From the NCBI RefSeq assembly GCF_020171315.1, contig NZ_JAIUZP010000002.1:1-64000 (forward strand): a stretch of DNA of 64,000 nt, in the 5' to 3' direction. Below the pieces are notes generated by a model that worked only from the letters and a program-made list of their open reading frames with translations, did not search any database and was not told the DNA's origin. The position numbers were made by a program, and so were the translations under genes. Position 1 is the stretch's first letter. Each line of letters opens with the position of its first letter. Source of the DNA: Pseudooceanicola nanhaiensis. GTDB taxonomy: Bacteria; Pseudomonadota; Alphaproteobacteria; Rhodobacterales; Rhodobacteraceae. Shown here piece after piece: positions 9,656 through 18,486 of the stretch.

Positions 9656-9697
9656 GCCCGGACGTTCTTCACCCGGCCTGCGGGGCGGGGCATGAAA

Positions 9698-9719
9698 AAG
9701 GGCGCCTGCGGGCGCCCTT
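9698..9719. terminator. Bidirectional terminator between DUF2147 gene and hisH
   Basis: A 9-bp stem AAGGGCGCC/GGCGCCCTT with a TGCG loop between two convergent genes. A-runs precede it and T-containing sequence follows, so it may work in both directions. Confidence 0.75.
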
Positions 9720-9760
9720 ATCTGTCTGCTCTAAGCCAGTCAGGCCTTAGCCACGGTCGC

Positions 9761-10399
9761 TCACGGGTTCCATTTCAGGAAGTTGGCGATCAGGCGCAGG
9801 CCCGTCGCCTGGCTTTTCTCCGGGTGGAACTGGGTGCCCACCATGTTGTCGCGCGCCACGATGGCCGTGACGTCCCCGCCGTAATCCACGTGGGCCAGAA
9901 GCTCTTCCTCGCGGCGCACGCGCATCTGGTAGGAGTGCACGAAATAGGCGTGCTGGCCGGTCTCGATGCCGGCCAGAACCGGGTGCGGCTTGTCCACGAT
10001 CAGGTCGTTCCAGCCCATGTGCGGCACCTTCAGCGCGGGGTCGGCGGGCGTGATCTTTACCACTTCGCCGCCGATCCAGCCAAGGCCGGCGGTCGTCGCG
10101 TATTCACGGCCCAGCTCTGCCATCAGCTGCATGCCGACGCAGATGCCGAGGAAGGGGCGGCCCTTGCGCTCGACCGCTTCGCGCAGCGCGCCATATAGGT
10201 TCTCGCGGCCCTTGAGCGCCTGGCAGCAGGCTGGAAAGGCGCCGTCCCCCGGCAGCACGAGCCGATCGGCCCGCGCCACGTCCTCGGCGCGGGAGGAGAC
10301 GAGGATCTCGCCGCCACCGGTTTCCGCCGCCATCCGCTGGAAGGCCTTCTCGGCCGAGTGCAGGTTGCCGCTTTCATAGTCGATCAGAACGGTCAGCAT
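9761..10399 (-). CDS. hisH: Imidazole glycerol phosphate synthase, glutaminase subunit
   Basis: A 212-residue class I glutamine amidotransferase that feeds ammonia to HisF. The triad is visible: nucleophile Cys in GICVGMQ, and His and Glu in QFHPEKSQ. The oxyanion region LPGDGAF (usually LPGVGAF) is near residue 50. The ATG at 10399 lies directly behind the hisB stop (3 bases apart), so hisB-hisH form a tight operon on the minus strand. Confidence 0.96.
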   Translation of the reverse strand: MLTVLIDYESGNLHSAEKAFQRMAAETGGGEILVSSRAEDVARADRLVLPGDGAFPACCQALKGRENLYGALREAVERKGRPFLGICVGMQLMAELGREYATTAGLGWIGGEVVKITPADPALKVPHMGWNDLIVDKPHPVLAGIETGQHAYFVHSYQMRVRREEELLAHVDYGGDVTAIVARDNMVGTQFHPEKSQATGLRLIANFLKWNP

Positions 10400-10402
10400 G
10401 GG

Positions 10403-10990
10403 TCAGAGCGTCCCCTTGGTCGAGGGCACCGCGTCGGATTTGCGCGGATCGGTCTCCACCGCCTCACGCAGGGCGCGGGCCACGGCCTTGAAGGCGGCCT
10501 CGGCGATGTGGTGGCTGTTGATCCCGTGCAGTTGGTCCACGTGCAGGGTGATCCCGCCGTGGGTCGAGAAGGCCTGGAAGAATTCGCGCACCAGTTCGGT
10601 GTCGAAGGTGCCGATCTTCGGCGTCGGCAGGTCGACGTTCCACACGAGGTAGGGCCGCGCGGAGAGATCCAGCGCGGCGCGCACCAGCGCGTCGTCCATC
10701 GGCAGCAGGCAGGCGCCATAGCGCTTGATTCCGCGCTTGTCGCCAAGCGCCTTGGCCAGCGCCTGCCCGAGGGCAATGCCGGTGTCCTCGACCGAGTGGT
10801 GATCGTCGATGTGCAGGTCGCCCTCGCAGGTGATCTCCATGTCGATCAGCGAATGCCGTGCCAGCTGGTCCAGCATGTGGTCGAAGAACCCGATCCCGGT
10901 GCGGTTGTCGTAAGAGCCTGTGCCGTCAAGGTTGATCCGGACGCGGATCTTCGTCTCGGCGGTGTCTCGGGAAATGTCTGCGCTGCGCAT
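10403..10990 (-). CDS. hisB: Imidazoleglycerol-phosphate dehydratase
   Basis: A 195-residue monofunctional dehydratase that turns IGP into imidazole acetol phosphate. The Mn-binding motifs [23 protein letters not shown], and the second-half repeat [13 protein letters not shown] are intact. There is no N-terminal phosphatase domain, as is usual outside gammaproteobacteria. It is the first gene of the minus-strand his run, so its promoter should lie in the ~200 bp up to 11189. Confidence 0.97.
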   Translation of the reverse strand: MRSADISRDTAETKIRVRINLDGTGSYDNRTGIGFFDHMLDQLARHSLIDMEITCEGDLHIDDHHSVEDTGIALGQALAKALGDKRGIKRYGACLLPMDDALVRAALDLSARPYLVWNVDLPTPKIGTFDTELVREFFQAFSTHGGITLHVDQLHGINSHHIAEAAFKAVARALREAVETDPRKSDAVPSTKGTL

Positions 10991-11189
10991 CTTGGCCTCT
11001 GTCTGGTGACGCGGCTCTTATAGGGCGCAGCGGGACGAAGGCCAAGCGGGCAGGCGGTTCCCTGTGTCGTGGGAGTGTACGGCTTCCCCGATTGCGGCAG
11101 AATGGCCGCGGTCTGCCGCCGGGCTCGAATACCCGACAGGCGCGGTGCCGCCCGTCAAGTCGCTCTAAGGTGCCGTTCGTTCGGCTGCT

Positions 11190-12011
11190 CTAATAGGTCG
11201 GCCCCGGCCTGATCCCGTGCCATTCCCTTTGCTGGGCAGAGTGATCCTGCTCCGTGGCGGCCTCCGGCGCGCTGCCGGGCAGGGTGAATGCCACGCAGGT
11301 GCCGCGGTCATGGCCTGTCTCCCGCAGTCCGATCGTACCGCCAAGCGCCGTGACCACCTTGCGCGCAAGGGCAAGCCCGACGCCGCTGCCTTCGCAGGTG
11401 TCCCGTGGCTTGAGGGTGGTCATGAGGTCGAACACCCGGTCCCGAAACTTCTCCGGGATGCCCGGCCCGTCGTCCATGACGCGGAGAGAGACCATCGGGC
11501 CCTCGGGCTCAGAGATCACCCAGATCTGCCCTGCCGCCTGATCATGGTGCTTGCCGCAGTTGCTGATCAGTGCGGTGAAGAGGCGAAGCAGATCGTTGCG
11601 CGGGCCATAGACCTGCGGCGCATCCAGCCAGAATTCGGTCCGCAGCCCCGTGGGCAACTCTGACATGGCCGTGGCCTCCTCCAGCAGGGGGGCAAGATCG
11701 TGCAAACCGGGCGGGTCAGACAGGCGCCCCACGCGCGAAAACTCCCGCAGGTCGAGCAGCATCTGGTCGCCCCGGCGCGCCTGCGTCGTCAGCATCTCGA
11801 TATGTGGCATCACGATTTGCAGCGCTTCCGGCGCGCTCTTTTCCAGATCCTCGCAGATCCAGTCGGGGATCACCTTCATGGCGCGGAAGCAAGCCCGGAG
11901 GTCATGGGTGACATGGTAAATGAAATCCTCAAGCTGAGCGTCTGCCTGCCGCGGGGCCTGTCCGCGGTCGTCCGTGTGGCCTTCGCCCGGTTCGGAGGAC
12001 GCGGAGACCAT
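11190..12011 (-). CDS. Histidine kinase without a sensor domain
   Basis: A 273-residue kinase. A short acidic N-terminus leads directly into a HisKA-like helix (IYHVTHDLRA; His36 is the likely phosphorylation site), followed by a HATPase domain with N-box (ALISNCGKHH), G1 (DDGPGIP), F-box and G2 (GSGVGLALAR). No PAS, GAF or membrane segment is present, so the signal must arrive through a partner or an N-terminal interaction. AAAGGAGC lies before the ATG at 12011. It is divergent from the receiver gene at 12257 and belongs to a kinase/receiver island reaching to 15611. Confidence 0.88.
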   Translation of the reverse strand: MVSASSEPGEGHTDDRGQAPRQADAQLEDFIYHVTHDLRACFRAMKVIPDWICEDLEKSAPEALQIVMPHIEMLTTQARRGDQMLLDLREFSRVGRLSDPPGLHDLAPLLEEATAMSELPTGLRTEFWLDAPQVYGPRNDLLRLFTALISNCGKHHDQAAGQIWVISEPEGPMVSLRVMDDGPGIPEKFRDRVFDLMTTLKPRDTCEGSGVGLALARKVVTALGGTIGLRETGHDRGTCVAFTLPGSAPEAATEQDHSAQQREWHGIRPGPTY

Positions 12012-12256
12012 TCCCTTGCTCCTTTCTCTATTCCTGCCCCGGCGCGCGGTGCGACGGGAATGCGGGCTGCGCTCTTCGCGGCGCGAGGGCCCGTGGCATA
12101 GACTGCCGTCGAGGGGTTAACGGGGGCATAAACGGGGCAGGGCAAGCGCGTCGGATTTGATCTAAAGGCGAAAGATTTGCCGGGCGGGCGTTAAGGCTCC
12201 ACTCATGGAATTGGGGGCAGTCTCTGCAGCGAATGATGGTTCGAAGGAGCTTCCGC

Positions 12257-12941
12257 ATGTCTCATCAGCCTTCGCTTTCCGATCGGCCGGGGCCCTTGTC
12301 CCCTGCGATCGCTGCCCGCCTGCACCAGCCGGGTGTGCCGACCCGGCCCATAGAAATCCTCGTCCTCGACGATTCGGAGTTCGATGCCCGCGCGTTGGAA
12401 CGGACCTTCGAGAAGACGCATCTGCCGATCTCCGTCACCACCGCGGACACGCTCGACGCGTTTCGCATGGCCTTGGCGGAGCGGATCTATGACATCGTCT
12501 TCATCGACTACCTCCTGCCCGAGGGGGACGGCCTCGACGCGACGGAGATCCTGCGCGACAGCGGGCTGAACGCCGATGCGCCCGCCGTGATGATCACCAA
12601 CGACGCGCGCTATGATGTCGCCGTGGCCGCGATCCGGAACGGTTGTCTCGACTACATCGCGAAATCCGTTCTGGAGCCGGGGGGGCGTGAAGGACATCGT
12701 CCTGCAGGCCCTGCGCAAGAGGCGCGACCGGGCCGAGGCGCCCGTGCCGCAGGACGACATGATTTCCATCATCCGGGAGGTTCTGCGCGAGGAGATTTCT
12801 GCGTCGAGCGCCGGTCAGGACGAGGGCCTGTTGATCCGCACGCTGGCGGCGCACGGGGTGATCCCGGCTGCCGCGGCGAGCGTGGACTGGGATGACCTGC
12901 TGACGGACGACAACCAGACCTTCGTGTTCCGGACCCAATGA
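12257..12941 (+). pseudogene. Receiver-domain response regulator with an apparent +1 frameshift
   Basis: Residues 1-~145 encode a receiver domain: acidic pair in ILVLDDSEFD, phospho-acceptor Asp84 in IVFIDYLLPEGDG, Thr-equivalent in MITNDA and Lys in DYIAKSVLEPGG. At the run of seven Gs at 12679-12685 the sensible frame shifts by one base. Removing one G gives ...LEPGGVKDIVLQALRKRRD..., continuing to a stop at 12941, ~228 residues in all. As written, the first frame runs on into Arg/Gly-rich nonsense to 12895. This is either a sequencing error in the homopolymer, a real mutation, or slippage-based switching. The next gene overlaps the repaired stop by 4 bases, which supports the repaired frame. 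The ATG at 12257 follows GAAGGAG. Confidence 0.8.
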
Positions 12942-13546
12942 CAGACCCGCTGACAGGGGCCGGGGATGCCGCGGATGGACCCGCGGCCGGGACGGCGCCG
13001 CCGCTGCGCGTGATCGTCGTGGATGACAGTCGCATCGACCGTATCGTGCTGCGCAGAATGGTCGAAAAGGCCCTGCCGGGGGCCGAGATTTCGGAGTGCG
13101 AAACGCTGGAGGCCGCACGGAACTGTCTGGCCGCGACGGGCGCCGACCTCGTCCTGGCGGATGACCTCCTGCCCGATGGCCGGGGGCGCGCCTTTCTCGA
13201 GGAACTCGACCCGGCGACGCCGCGCCTGCTGGTGAGTGGCGTCAGCTCTCACGCGCCCGAGGGTGCGCGGTTCGTGGGCAAGGAGGACCTTGGGAGCGAT
13301 CTGCTGACCCTCAGCCTGTCAGAGGCCCGCGCCCTCGCGGAGGCCCGTGGTCGGGCCCGACCCGCCGGCGACGCGCTGGGCGAGGCGCTCCGAGAGGGGT
13401 TGGCGCAGACGCTGACGCGCGCGCTGCGCATGCTCCGCTCCAGCCGGCTGACGGATGCGGCCGTGTCCGAGGCGGATCGGCGCGAACGGCTGATCCAGAT
13501 CGAGGCTCTGTTGCTGGCAGCACGGGATGCGCTGACGCCCGGTTGA
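12938..13546 (+). CDS. Receiver-domain protein without an output domain
   Basis: A 202-residue protein with a Pro/Ala-rich leader, then a receiver domain: RVIVVDDSRIDR, phospho-acceptor near Asp75 in LVLADDLLPDG, and Lys in RFVGKEDLG. The last ~80 residues are Ala/Arg-rich helix without a DNA-binding motif. It could work as a phosphate shuttle or by protein contact. The ATG overlaps the end of the upstream receiver gene by 4 bases, so the two are translationally coupled. Confidence 0.78.
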   Translation: MTDPLTGAGDAADGPAAGTAPPLRVIVVDDSRIDRIVLRRMVEKALPGAEISECETLEAARNCLAATGADLVLADDLLPDGRGRAFLEELDPATPRLLVSGVSSHAPEGARFVGKEDLGSDLLTLSLSEARALAEARGRARPAGDALGEALREGLAQTLTRALRMLRSSRLTDAAVSEADRRERLIQIEALLLAARDALTPG

Positions 13547-13638
13547 GGGGGGGCGCCGGGTGCTCTTCACCCAGCCGGATCGCGCGCGCCTTCGCCGTGC
13601 TGGTCATTCGGATGCACGGTGCGTCGTCAGGCCCGGCG

Positions 13639-14067
13639 TCACCCGGCATAGCCGCGCGCGGTGTAATCTTGCAGGATCTGCGCAACGGCGGCATCGGTCA
13701 TGGGTTTCAAGAGATAGCGGCAGATCAGGGGCTGCTCTGCCGCGCGGCGCTTGTCCTCGGGGTTGTCGGAGGAGGTGAACATCATCACGACCAGCGGGTT
13801 CGGGGCGGGGATGTCGCGCAGGCGGCGGCCCATCTCCTCGATCATCTCGAACCCGTTGAGGCCGGGCATGTTGATGTCGACCAGCAGCAAGCAGGGGGCG
13901 TTGCCCTCCGGCAGGGAGGAACGGCCGGGCTGGGGCAGGTAGGTCGAGAGGAAGCTCTGGCCGTCCTGCGCCTCTCCGACCGGGCAAAACGCCCCGCTCT
14001 TCGACAGGCGCCTGCGGACGATGTAGCGATCGGCGAGAACGTCATCGACGATGATGGCGGGGATCAT
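13639..14067 (-). CDS. Single-domain response regulator (Rcp1-like)
   Basis: A 142-residue receiver-only protein. Visible are the acidic pocket (AIIVDDVLADR), phospho-acceptor Asp64 (LLLVDINMPGLNGFEM), the switch Ser/Thr region (VMMFTSSDNPED) and Lys (CRYLLKPMTD). The ~150-residue size and the VDINMPGLNGFE box resemble the small regulators that pair with phytochrome-type or PAS kinases. Its start overlaps the stop of the upstream PAS kinase by 4 bases, so they are cognate with high likelihood. Confidence 0.88.
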   Translation of the reverse strand: MIPAIIVDDVLADRYIVRRRLSKSGAFCPVGEAQDGQSFLSTYLPQPGRSSLPEGNAPCLLLVDINMPGLNGFEMIEEMGRRLRDIPAPNPLVVMMFTSSDNPEDKRRAAEQPLICRYLLKPMTDAAVAQILQDYTARGYAG

Positions 14068-15611
14068 GATGGCTCCTTCTGCACGGGCGGTGGCGGCAGG
14101 AAGACGTGGAAATCCGTGCCTTCCGGGCTGCTTTCCAGGCGGATGGTCCCGCCGAGGCGCCGCAGGTGCTTGTGAACGAGCGCGAGGCCCAGCCCATGGC
14201 CGCCCTCCGTCGCGAAGGTGCGGAACATGGAGAAGACCTCCTCCCGATGCTCGGGCGCGATGCCGGGGCCGTTGTCGGACACGACGACGGAGAGGCCATT
14301 GGGCCCGGCGTCGAGGCGAATGTTCACCCAGTGGTCCGGCTTGCCGGGGTCGCGGAAGCGGCAGGCATTCGAGAGCAGGTTCTCCAGCACGGTCAGCAGG
14401 GCCTGCGGATTGGTGCGGAACACCGGGTCGCCCAGGCACTGGATCGTCAGCACGGGGGGATCGGACTGGCTGCCCGTCAGGTCGTCCCAGATGCCCCGGA
14501 TGGCAGGTTCAAGCGCCACGTCGCGGGGCGGCTCTGCCTGCTGACCGGTCCGGGCGAGGGCGAGGACAGCCTCGACCTTGGCGGCATTGCGGCGTGCGGA
14601 TTGAAGCGCCTCGGAGATGGCGTGGCGGCCATCCTCCTCGGCGCCGGCATCGAGGTCTTCGAGCGCAAGTTCCAGAAGCCCGGCGATCGTGGCCAGCGGC
14701 GCCTTCAGGTCGTGGCTGGCGGAATAGGCGAACTGGGTCAGCTCCTCGTTCAGCTGGGTCAGCACCTCGTTGCGATCGTTCAGCGCGGCCTCGTGGGCGA
14801 GGCGTTCGGTGATGTCGACGATGGTCGCCATCACCTGCGTGCCGTCGGGGCCGTCGATGGGGGTGAGCGCGATTTCCACCGGCACCTCCGTCCCGTCCGG
14901 GCGGCAAAAGGTCAGATCGCGGTTCGCCCCCATGGCGCGGGCCTCTGCCTCGGCGCCGAAGGACTTGCGATAGACCGCATGGGCCTTGCGCAGCGCGGGC
15001 GGCAGGAAGGTTTCGACACTGCGGCCCAGCAAGTCGTCCTCGGGGGCGCCGGCGAGGGTGCAGGCGGCCGAGTTCACCAGCGTGATGCGCCCCGCCGCGT
15101 CGATCAGCATCATCGCACTGGCGGAACTGTCGAGCGCGCTGCGCAGCCGACGTTCGCCATTCTTGCGTTCGCTGATGTCCAGCACGGTGGCGAGAATCCA
15201 GGTCTCCGGTCCGACGGGCAGGGGTTCCAGCCCGATTTCCACGGGCAGGAGGTGTCCATCCGCCGTCAGGCCGAAGAGGTCGCGCCCGGCACCCATGCGG
15301 CGTTTGGCCGGGCGGTGCAGGAAGGCCTCCCGCTGTGCGGGATGATGCTGGCGGGCGGCCTCGGGCACCAGAAGGTCGATGCGCAACCCGTCGAGGCTGC
15401 CGGGGCGGTGGCGGAACATCGTCGTCAAATGGTCGTTCGCCATGGCGATCACCCCATCGGGGCGGCACAGCAGCAGCGGTGTCGGGGAGAGGTCCAGCAC
15501 CATGCGGTACTGTTGCAGCATCGTATCCTCGTCCGCGGCCGCGAGGGCGGGGTAGAGGGGCAACGTGGCCCGCGTCGCACCGGGCAGGGCGGGCAGGTCA
15601 GAGGCGGCCAT
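14064..15611 (-). CDS. PAS-PAS sensor histidine kinase
   Basis: A ~515-residue soluble kinase. PAS1 spans ~31-150 (ending in the typical ILATVLDISERK) and PAS2 ~156-270 (MATIVDITERL). The DHp helix has FAYSASHDLKAPL (His300), and the HATPase has N-box LENLLSNACRFR, G1 DNGPGI and G2 GGHGLGLALVHKH. No membrane segment or cofactor-binding Cys is obvious. The start is uncertain: ATG 15611 was chosen, upstream in-frame sequence to 15788 looks non-coding, and Met30 is another option. It is coupled to the receiver gene at 13639. The sensed ligand is unknown. Confidence 0.87.
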   Translation of the reverse strand: MAASDLPALPGATRATLPLYPALAAADEDTMLQQYRMVLDLSPTPLLLCRPDGVIAMANDHLTTMFRHRPGSLDGLRIDLLVPEAARQHHPAQREAFLHRPAKRRMGAGRDLFGLTADGHLLPVEIGLEPLPVGPETWILATVLDISERKNGERRLRSALDSSASAMMLIDAAGRITLVNSAACTLAGAPEDDLLGRSVETFLPPALRKAHAVYRKSFGAEAEARAMGANRDLTFCRPDGTEVPVEIALTPIDGPDGTQVMATIVDITERLAHEAALNDRNEVLTQLNEELTQFAYSASHDLKAPLATIAGLLELALEDLDAGAEEDGRHAISEALQSARRNAAKVEAVLALARTGQQAEPPRDVALEPAIRGIWDDLTGSQSDPPVLTIQCLGDPVFRTNPQALLTVLENLLSNACRFRDPGKPDHWVNIRLDAGPNGLSVVVSDNGPGIAPEHREEVFSMFRTFATEGGHGLGLALVHKHLRRLGGTIRLESSPEGTDFHVFLPPPPVQKEPS

Positions 15612-15857
15612 GGGCCCGGCCCCCGGGACGGCGCGCTGACGGTGATGGTGCAGATGGCCACCATAAGGCCCGCGCCATGATCTGAGCCGCCGGAGAGGGG
15701 CAAGCCCATGGGCGCCTTCCCCGCGCTGCAGGGGGCCGTCCGAACTGTCTATGTGCCAGTGCCTGTGCCATGAGTCGCCCTCCGGCACCGAGGCTACGCC
15801 CGCGGGCTTAAGGCTCCGTAAAGGGGTGCCGGGCCCTGCGTACTGGGACCATCCGGC

Positions 15858-16367
15858 CTACATCGTCTTGCCGATCTCGCCCACGTCGAGCACCGGCGCC
15901 GCGTCGATCCCATCGGCATCGAGCATACCCGCGACCCGTTCCAGCGTGGCGACGATCATCGCCTGTTCCCAATCCGCGAGGGCCTCGAACTGCTTGACGT
16001 AGCGCTGTTGCAGCGGATCGGGCGCGGCCTCCAGCGCATCGCGCCCGGCCTCGGACAGCACCACGTTGGTCTGCCGCCTGTCGGTCTCGGAGCGCTGCCG
16101 CTCGACCATGCCGCGGGCCACCAGCTTGTCGATCAACGCGGTCATCGTCGCCTGTGTCACGCCCATGCGGGTGGAGAGCGTCTTGGGCGTCGCCTGACCG
16201 GTCTCGGCCACGATCTGGAGCACGCGCAGCTGCGGGGCGGTCATGCCCGCCTCGCGCGCGAGCTGCCGGCCGTAAAGCTCTGTCGCGCGCAGGATCCGGC
16301 GCAGGGCGATCAGGCTGATGTCGGTGCGATCCATGGCAGTGTCGTCTGTTTTCAAGGCTTTTGCCAT
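15858..16367 (-). CDS. ectR: MarR-family regulator, probable EctR
   Basis: A ~169-residue winged-helix protein. Dimerisation helices flank the HTH (TPKTLSTRMGVTQATMTALIDKLVARGMVERQRSETDRR). It is divergent from ectA, as EctR-type repressors of ectoine genes usually are, so it likely represses ectABC-ask at low osmolarity. The start is the ATG at 16367, although no strong ribosome site is visible. A TTG further up and a Met 11 codons inside are alternatives. Its control region is the AT-rich segment before ectA. Confidence 0.85.
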   Translation of the reverse strand: MAKALKTDDTAMDRTDISLIALRRILRATELYGRQLAREAGMTAPQLRVLQIVAETGQATPKTLSTRMGVTQATMTALIDKLVARGMVERQRSETDRRQTNVVLSEAGRDALEAAPDPLQQRYVKQFEALADWEQAMIVATLERVAGMLDADGIDAAPVLDVGEIGKTM

Positions 16368-16448
16368 GGATACAGGCTTGCGCTGCCCTTGCAAGCTTTA
16401 CGGGGCGCGAGGTCTGAAAGAAAGCTTTGCCATGCGAAGTGTCATATG

Positions 16449-16500
16449 TTGGCAAGTGGTACGCTGTACGCCTTAAAAATATGGCAAATATGGCCATTTG
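16449..16500 (+). promoter_or_regulatory. Putative ectA promoter and EctR operator
   Basis: A sigma70-like pair TTGGCA (16449-16454) and TTAAAA (16473-16478) has an 18-base spacer. Inside the spacer is the inverted repeat GTAC-GCT-GTAC (16459-16469). Just downstream is a second palindrome, CAAAT-ATGGCC-ATTTG (16485-16500). Either could bind the divergent MarR regulator. This is inference from position and symmetry. Confidence 0.45.
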
Positions 16501-16582
16501 AGGCAAAAGTACTTAGAGGGTTGAAATAAATCGCGGCTGAAATATATTTAGCCACACGAAACAAAACGGAGGCGATGAGGCC

Positions 16583-17113
16583 GTGCAGACACTGAAGACC
16601 ATCCGCGGGGGCGAGACGCCCGTGCTGCGTAAACCTGAAGGAACCGATGGTTCGGCCATCTGGGAGCTGGTGCGTGAGTGCAAGCCGCTCGATGAGAATT
16701 CGATGTACTGCAACCTCATTCAGGCCGACCATTTCCGGGACACCTGCGTGCTGGCCGAACTGAACGGCGACATCGTGGGCTGGATCTCGGGCTACGTGAA
16801 GCCGGATGCGCCGGACACGGTGTTCGTCTGGCAGGTTGCCGTCTCCGAAAAGGCCCGCGGCCACGGCCTCGGCGGTCGGATGTTGAACGCTCTGATGGAA
16901 CGGGATGCCTGCGACGGCGTTACCAAGATGCAGACAACGATCACTGCCGACAATGACGCGAGCTGGGGCCTGTTCCGCCGTTTCGCCGAGAAGCGCGGCG
17001 CGGAGCTTGACGATGAACCCCATTTCAAGCGGGACGATCACTTCGACGGCCAACACGCGACCGAACACATGGTCACGATCGACATGGCTGTCGCGGACCA
17101 GCAGGCGGCCTGA
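16583..17113 (+). CDS. ectA: L-2,4-diaminobutyrate acetyltransferase
   Basis: A 176-residue GNAT enzyme that acetylates diaminobutyrate to N-gamma-acetyl-diaminobutyrate, the middle step of ectoine synthesis. The acetyl-CoA site VWQVAVSEKARGHGLGGRML is intact, and the family hallmarks PDTVFVWQ and TTITADNDASWGLFRRFA are present. Translation starts at a GTG behind GGAGGCGATGAGG. It is the first gene of ectABC-ask, ~80 bp before ectB. Confidence 0.96.
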   Translation: MQTLKTIRGGETPVLRKPEGTDGSAIWELVRECKPLDENSMYCNLIQADHFRDTCVLAELNGDIVGWISGYVKPDAPDTVFVWQVAVSEKARGHGLGGRMLNALMERDACDGVTKMQTTITADNDASWGLFRRFAEKRGAELDDEPHFKRDDHFDGQHATEHMVTIDMAVADQQAA

Positions 17114-17192
17114 CCGCCTTGCGTGAGGCGGCCTGAGGCTGAGGCCCGGCTGCCCGCCGTCCCCAAATCCCTGAGAGAACCGGAGAGATCCC

Positions 17193-18479
17193 ATGACAAC
17201 TGACATGTCAGTTGAGAAAAAAGTATTTGCCCGACGCGAGTCCGAGGCGCGCTCCTACTGCCGCAGCTTCGACACCGTCTTCACCTCGGCCAGCGGGTCG
17301 GAGATGACGGATGCCGCGGGCAACACCTACATTGATTTCCTGGCCGGCTGTTCCTCGCTGAACTACGGCCACAATGACCCGGACATGAAGGCCGCGCTGA
17401 TCGAGCATATCAGCAACGACGGCATCGCCCATGGCCTGGACATGTACACGCAGACCAAGGCCGCGTTCCTCGAGACCTTCGAGAACGTGATCCTGAAGCC
17501 GCGCGGCATGGACCACAAGATCATGATGGTGGGCCCGACCGGCACCAACGCTGTCGAGGCCGCCATGAAGCTGGCCCGCAAGGTGACTGGCCGCACCAAC
17601 GTGATCGCCTTCACCAACGGCTTCCACGGCATGACGCTGGGCGCGCTCGCCGCGACGGCCAATGCCGGCAAGCGCGGTGGCGCGGGCATGGACCTGTCCG
17701 GCGTGACCCGGATGCCCTACGAGGGCGCCTTCGGCGACGAGGTGGACTCGCTCTCGCTCATCGAGCAGATGCTTGAGAACCCGTCTTCCGGCATCGACGC
17801 CCCCGCCGCCTTCCTGATGGAGCCGGTGCAGGGCGAGGGTGGCCTGAACGCCGCCTCCAAGGAATTCATCGAGGGCGTGGCGAAGCTGGCCAAGAAGCAT
17901 GGCGCGCTGCTGATCCTCGACGACATCCAGGCCGGCGTGGGCCGGACCGGCACCTTCTTCTCCTTCGAGGAGATGGACGTGGAGCCGGACCTGATCCCGA
18001 TGGCGAAATCGCTGTCCGGCATGGGCCTGCCCTTTGCCGCGCTGCTGGTGAAGCCGGAGCATGACATCTGGAAGCCGGCCGAGCACAACGGCACCTTCCG
18101 GGGCAACACCCATGCCTTCGTGACCGCCCGCGTCGCGCTGGAGAAGTTCTGGAAGGACGACACCTTCCAGAAGGACATTCAAACCAAGGCGGCAATCCTG
18201 TCCGAGGCCATGCACGAGCTGGCCAAGGAGATCCCTGGCTCCAAGGTCAAGGGCCGTGGCATGATGATGGGCGTCGACGTCGGCTCGGGCGAGCTGGCAG
18301 GCGACATCTGTGCCGAAGCGTTCCGCCGTGGTCTCATCATCGAGACCTCGGGCGCCCATGACGAGGTCGTCAAGGTCCTCGCGCCGCTGACCACGCCGGT
18401 GGACACCTTCCGGGAGGGTCTGAAGATCCTCCTGCAGGCGGCCGCCATCCAGACCAAACACAAGATTGCTGCGGAGTAA
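17193..18479 (+). CDS. ectB: Diaminobutyrate-2-oxoglutarate aminotransferase
   Basis: A 428-residue class III PLP aminotransferase that makes L-2,4-diaminobutyrate from aspartate semialdehyde and glutamate, the first committed step to ectoine. Visible are the cofactor loop [34 protein letters not shown] and the PLP lysine region [12 protein letters not shown]. Length is normal. An unusual 18-base perfect palindrome covers the second to eighth codons and may fold over the ribosome-binding region. Confidence 0.97.
   Translation: MTTDMSVEKKVFARRESEARSYCRSFDTVFTSASGSEMTDAAGNTYIDFLAGCSSLNYGHNDPDMKAALIEHISNDGIAHGLDMYTQTKAAFLETFENVILKPRGMDHKIMMVGPTGTNAVEAAMKLARKVTGRTNVIAFTNGFHGMTLGALAATANAGKRGGAGMDLSGVTRMPYEGAFGDEVDSLSLIEQMLENPSSGIDAPAAFLMEPVQGEGGLNAASKEFIEGVAKLAKKHGALLILDDIQAGVGRTGTFFSFEEMDVEPDLIPMAKSLSGMGLPFAALLVKPEHDIWKPAEHNGTFRGNTHAFVTARVALEKFWKDDTFQKDIQTKAAILSEAMHELAKEIPGSKVKGRGMMMGVDVGSGELAGDICAEAFRRGLIIETSGAHDEVVKVLAPLTTPVDTFREGLKILLQAAAIQTKHKIAAE
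17197..17214. repeat. 18-bp perfect palindrome in the first codons of ectB
   Basis: CAACTGACATGTCAGTTG reads identically on both strands and begins directly after the ATG. In RNA it can make a 7-bp stem with a CAUG loop, next to the initiation site. As DNA it could be a protein-binding site. It may also be chance. Confidence 0.7.
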
Positions 18480-18486
18480 CCAAACC

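Noticed and set aside
13639-14439. Long upstream extension of the single-domain regulator
   Set aside because: The extra codons overlap the kinase ATPase domain; the ATG at 14067 is coupled to the kinase stop.
14106-15680. 524-codon open frame opposite the PAS kinase
   Set aside because: The minus strand has all kinase motifs; this frame is compositional shadow.
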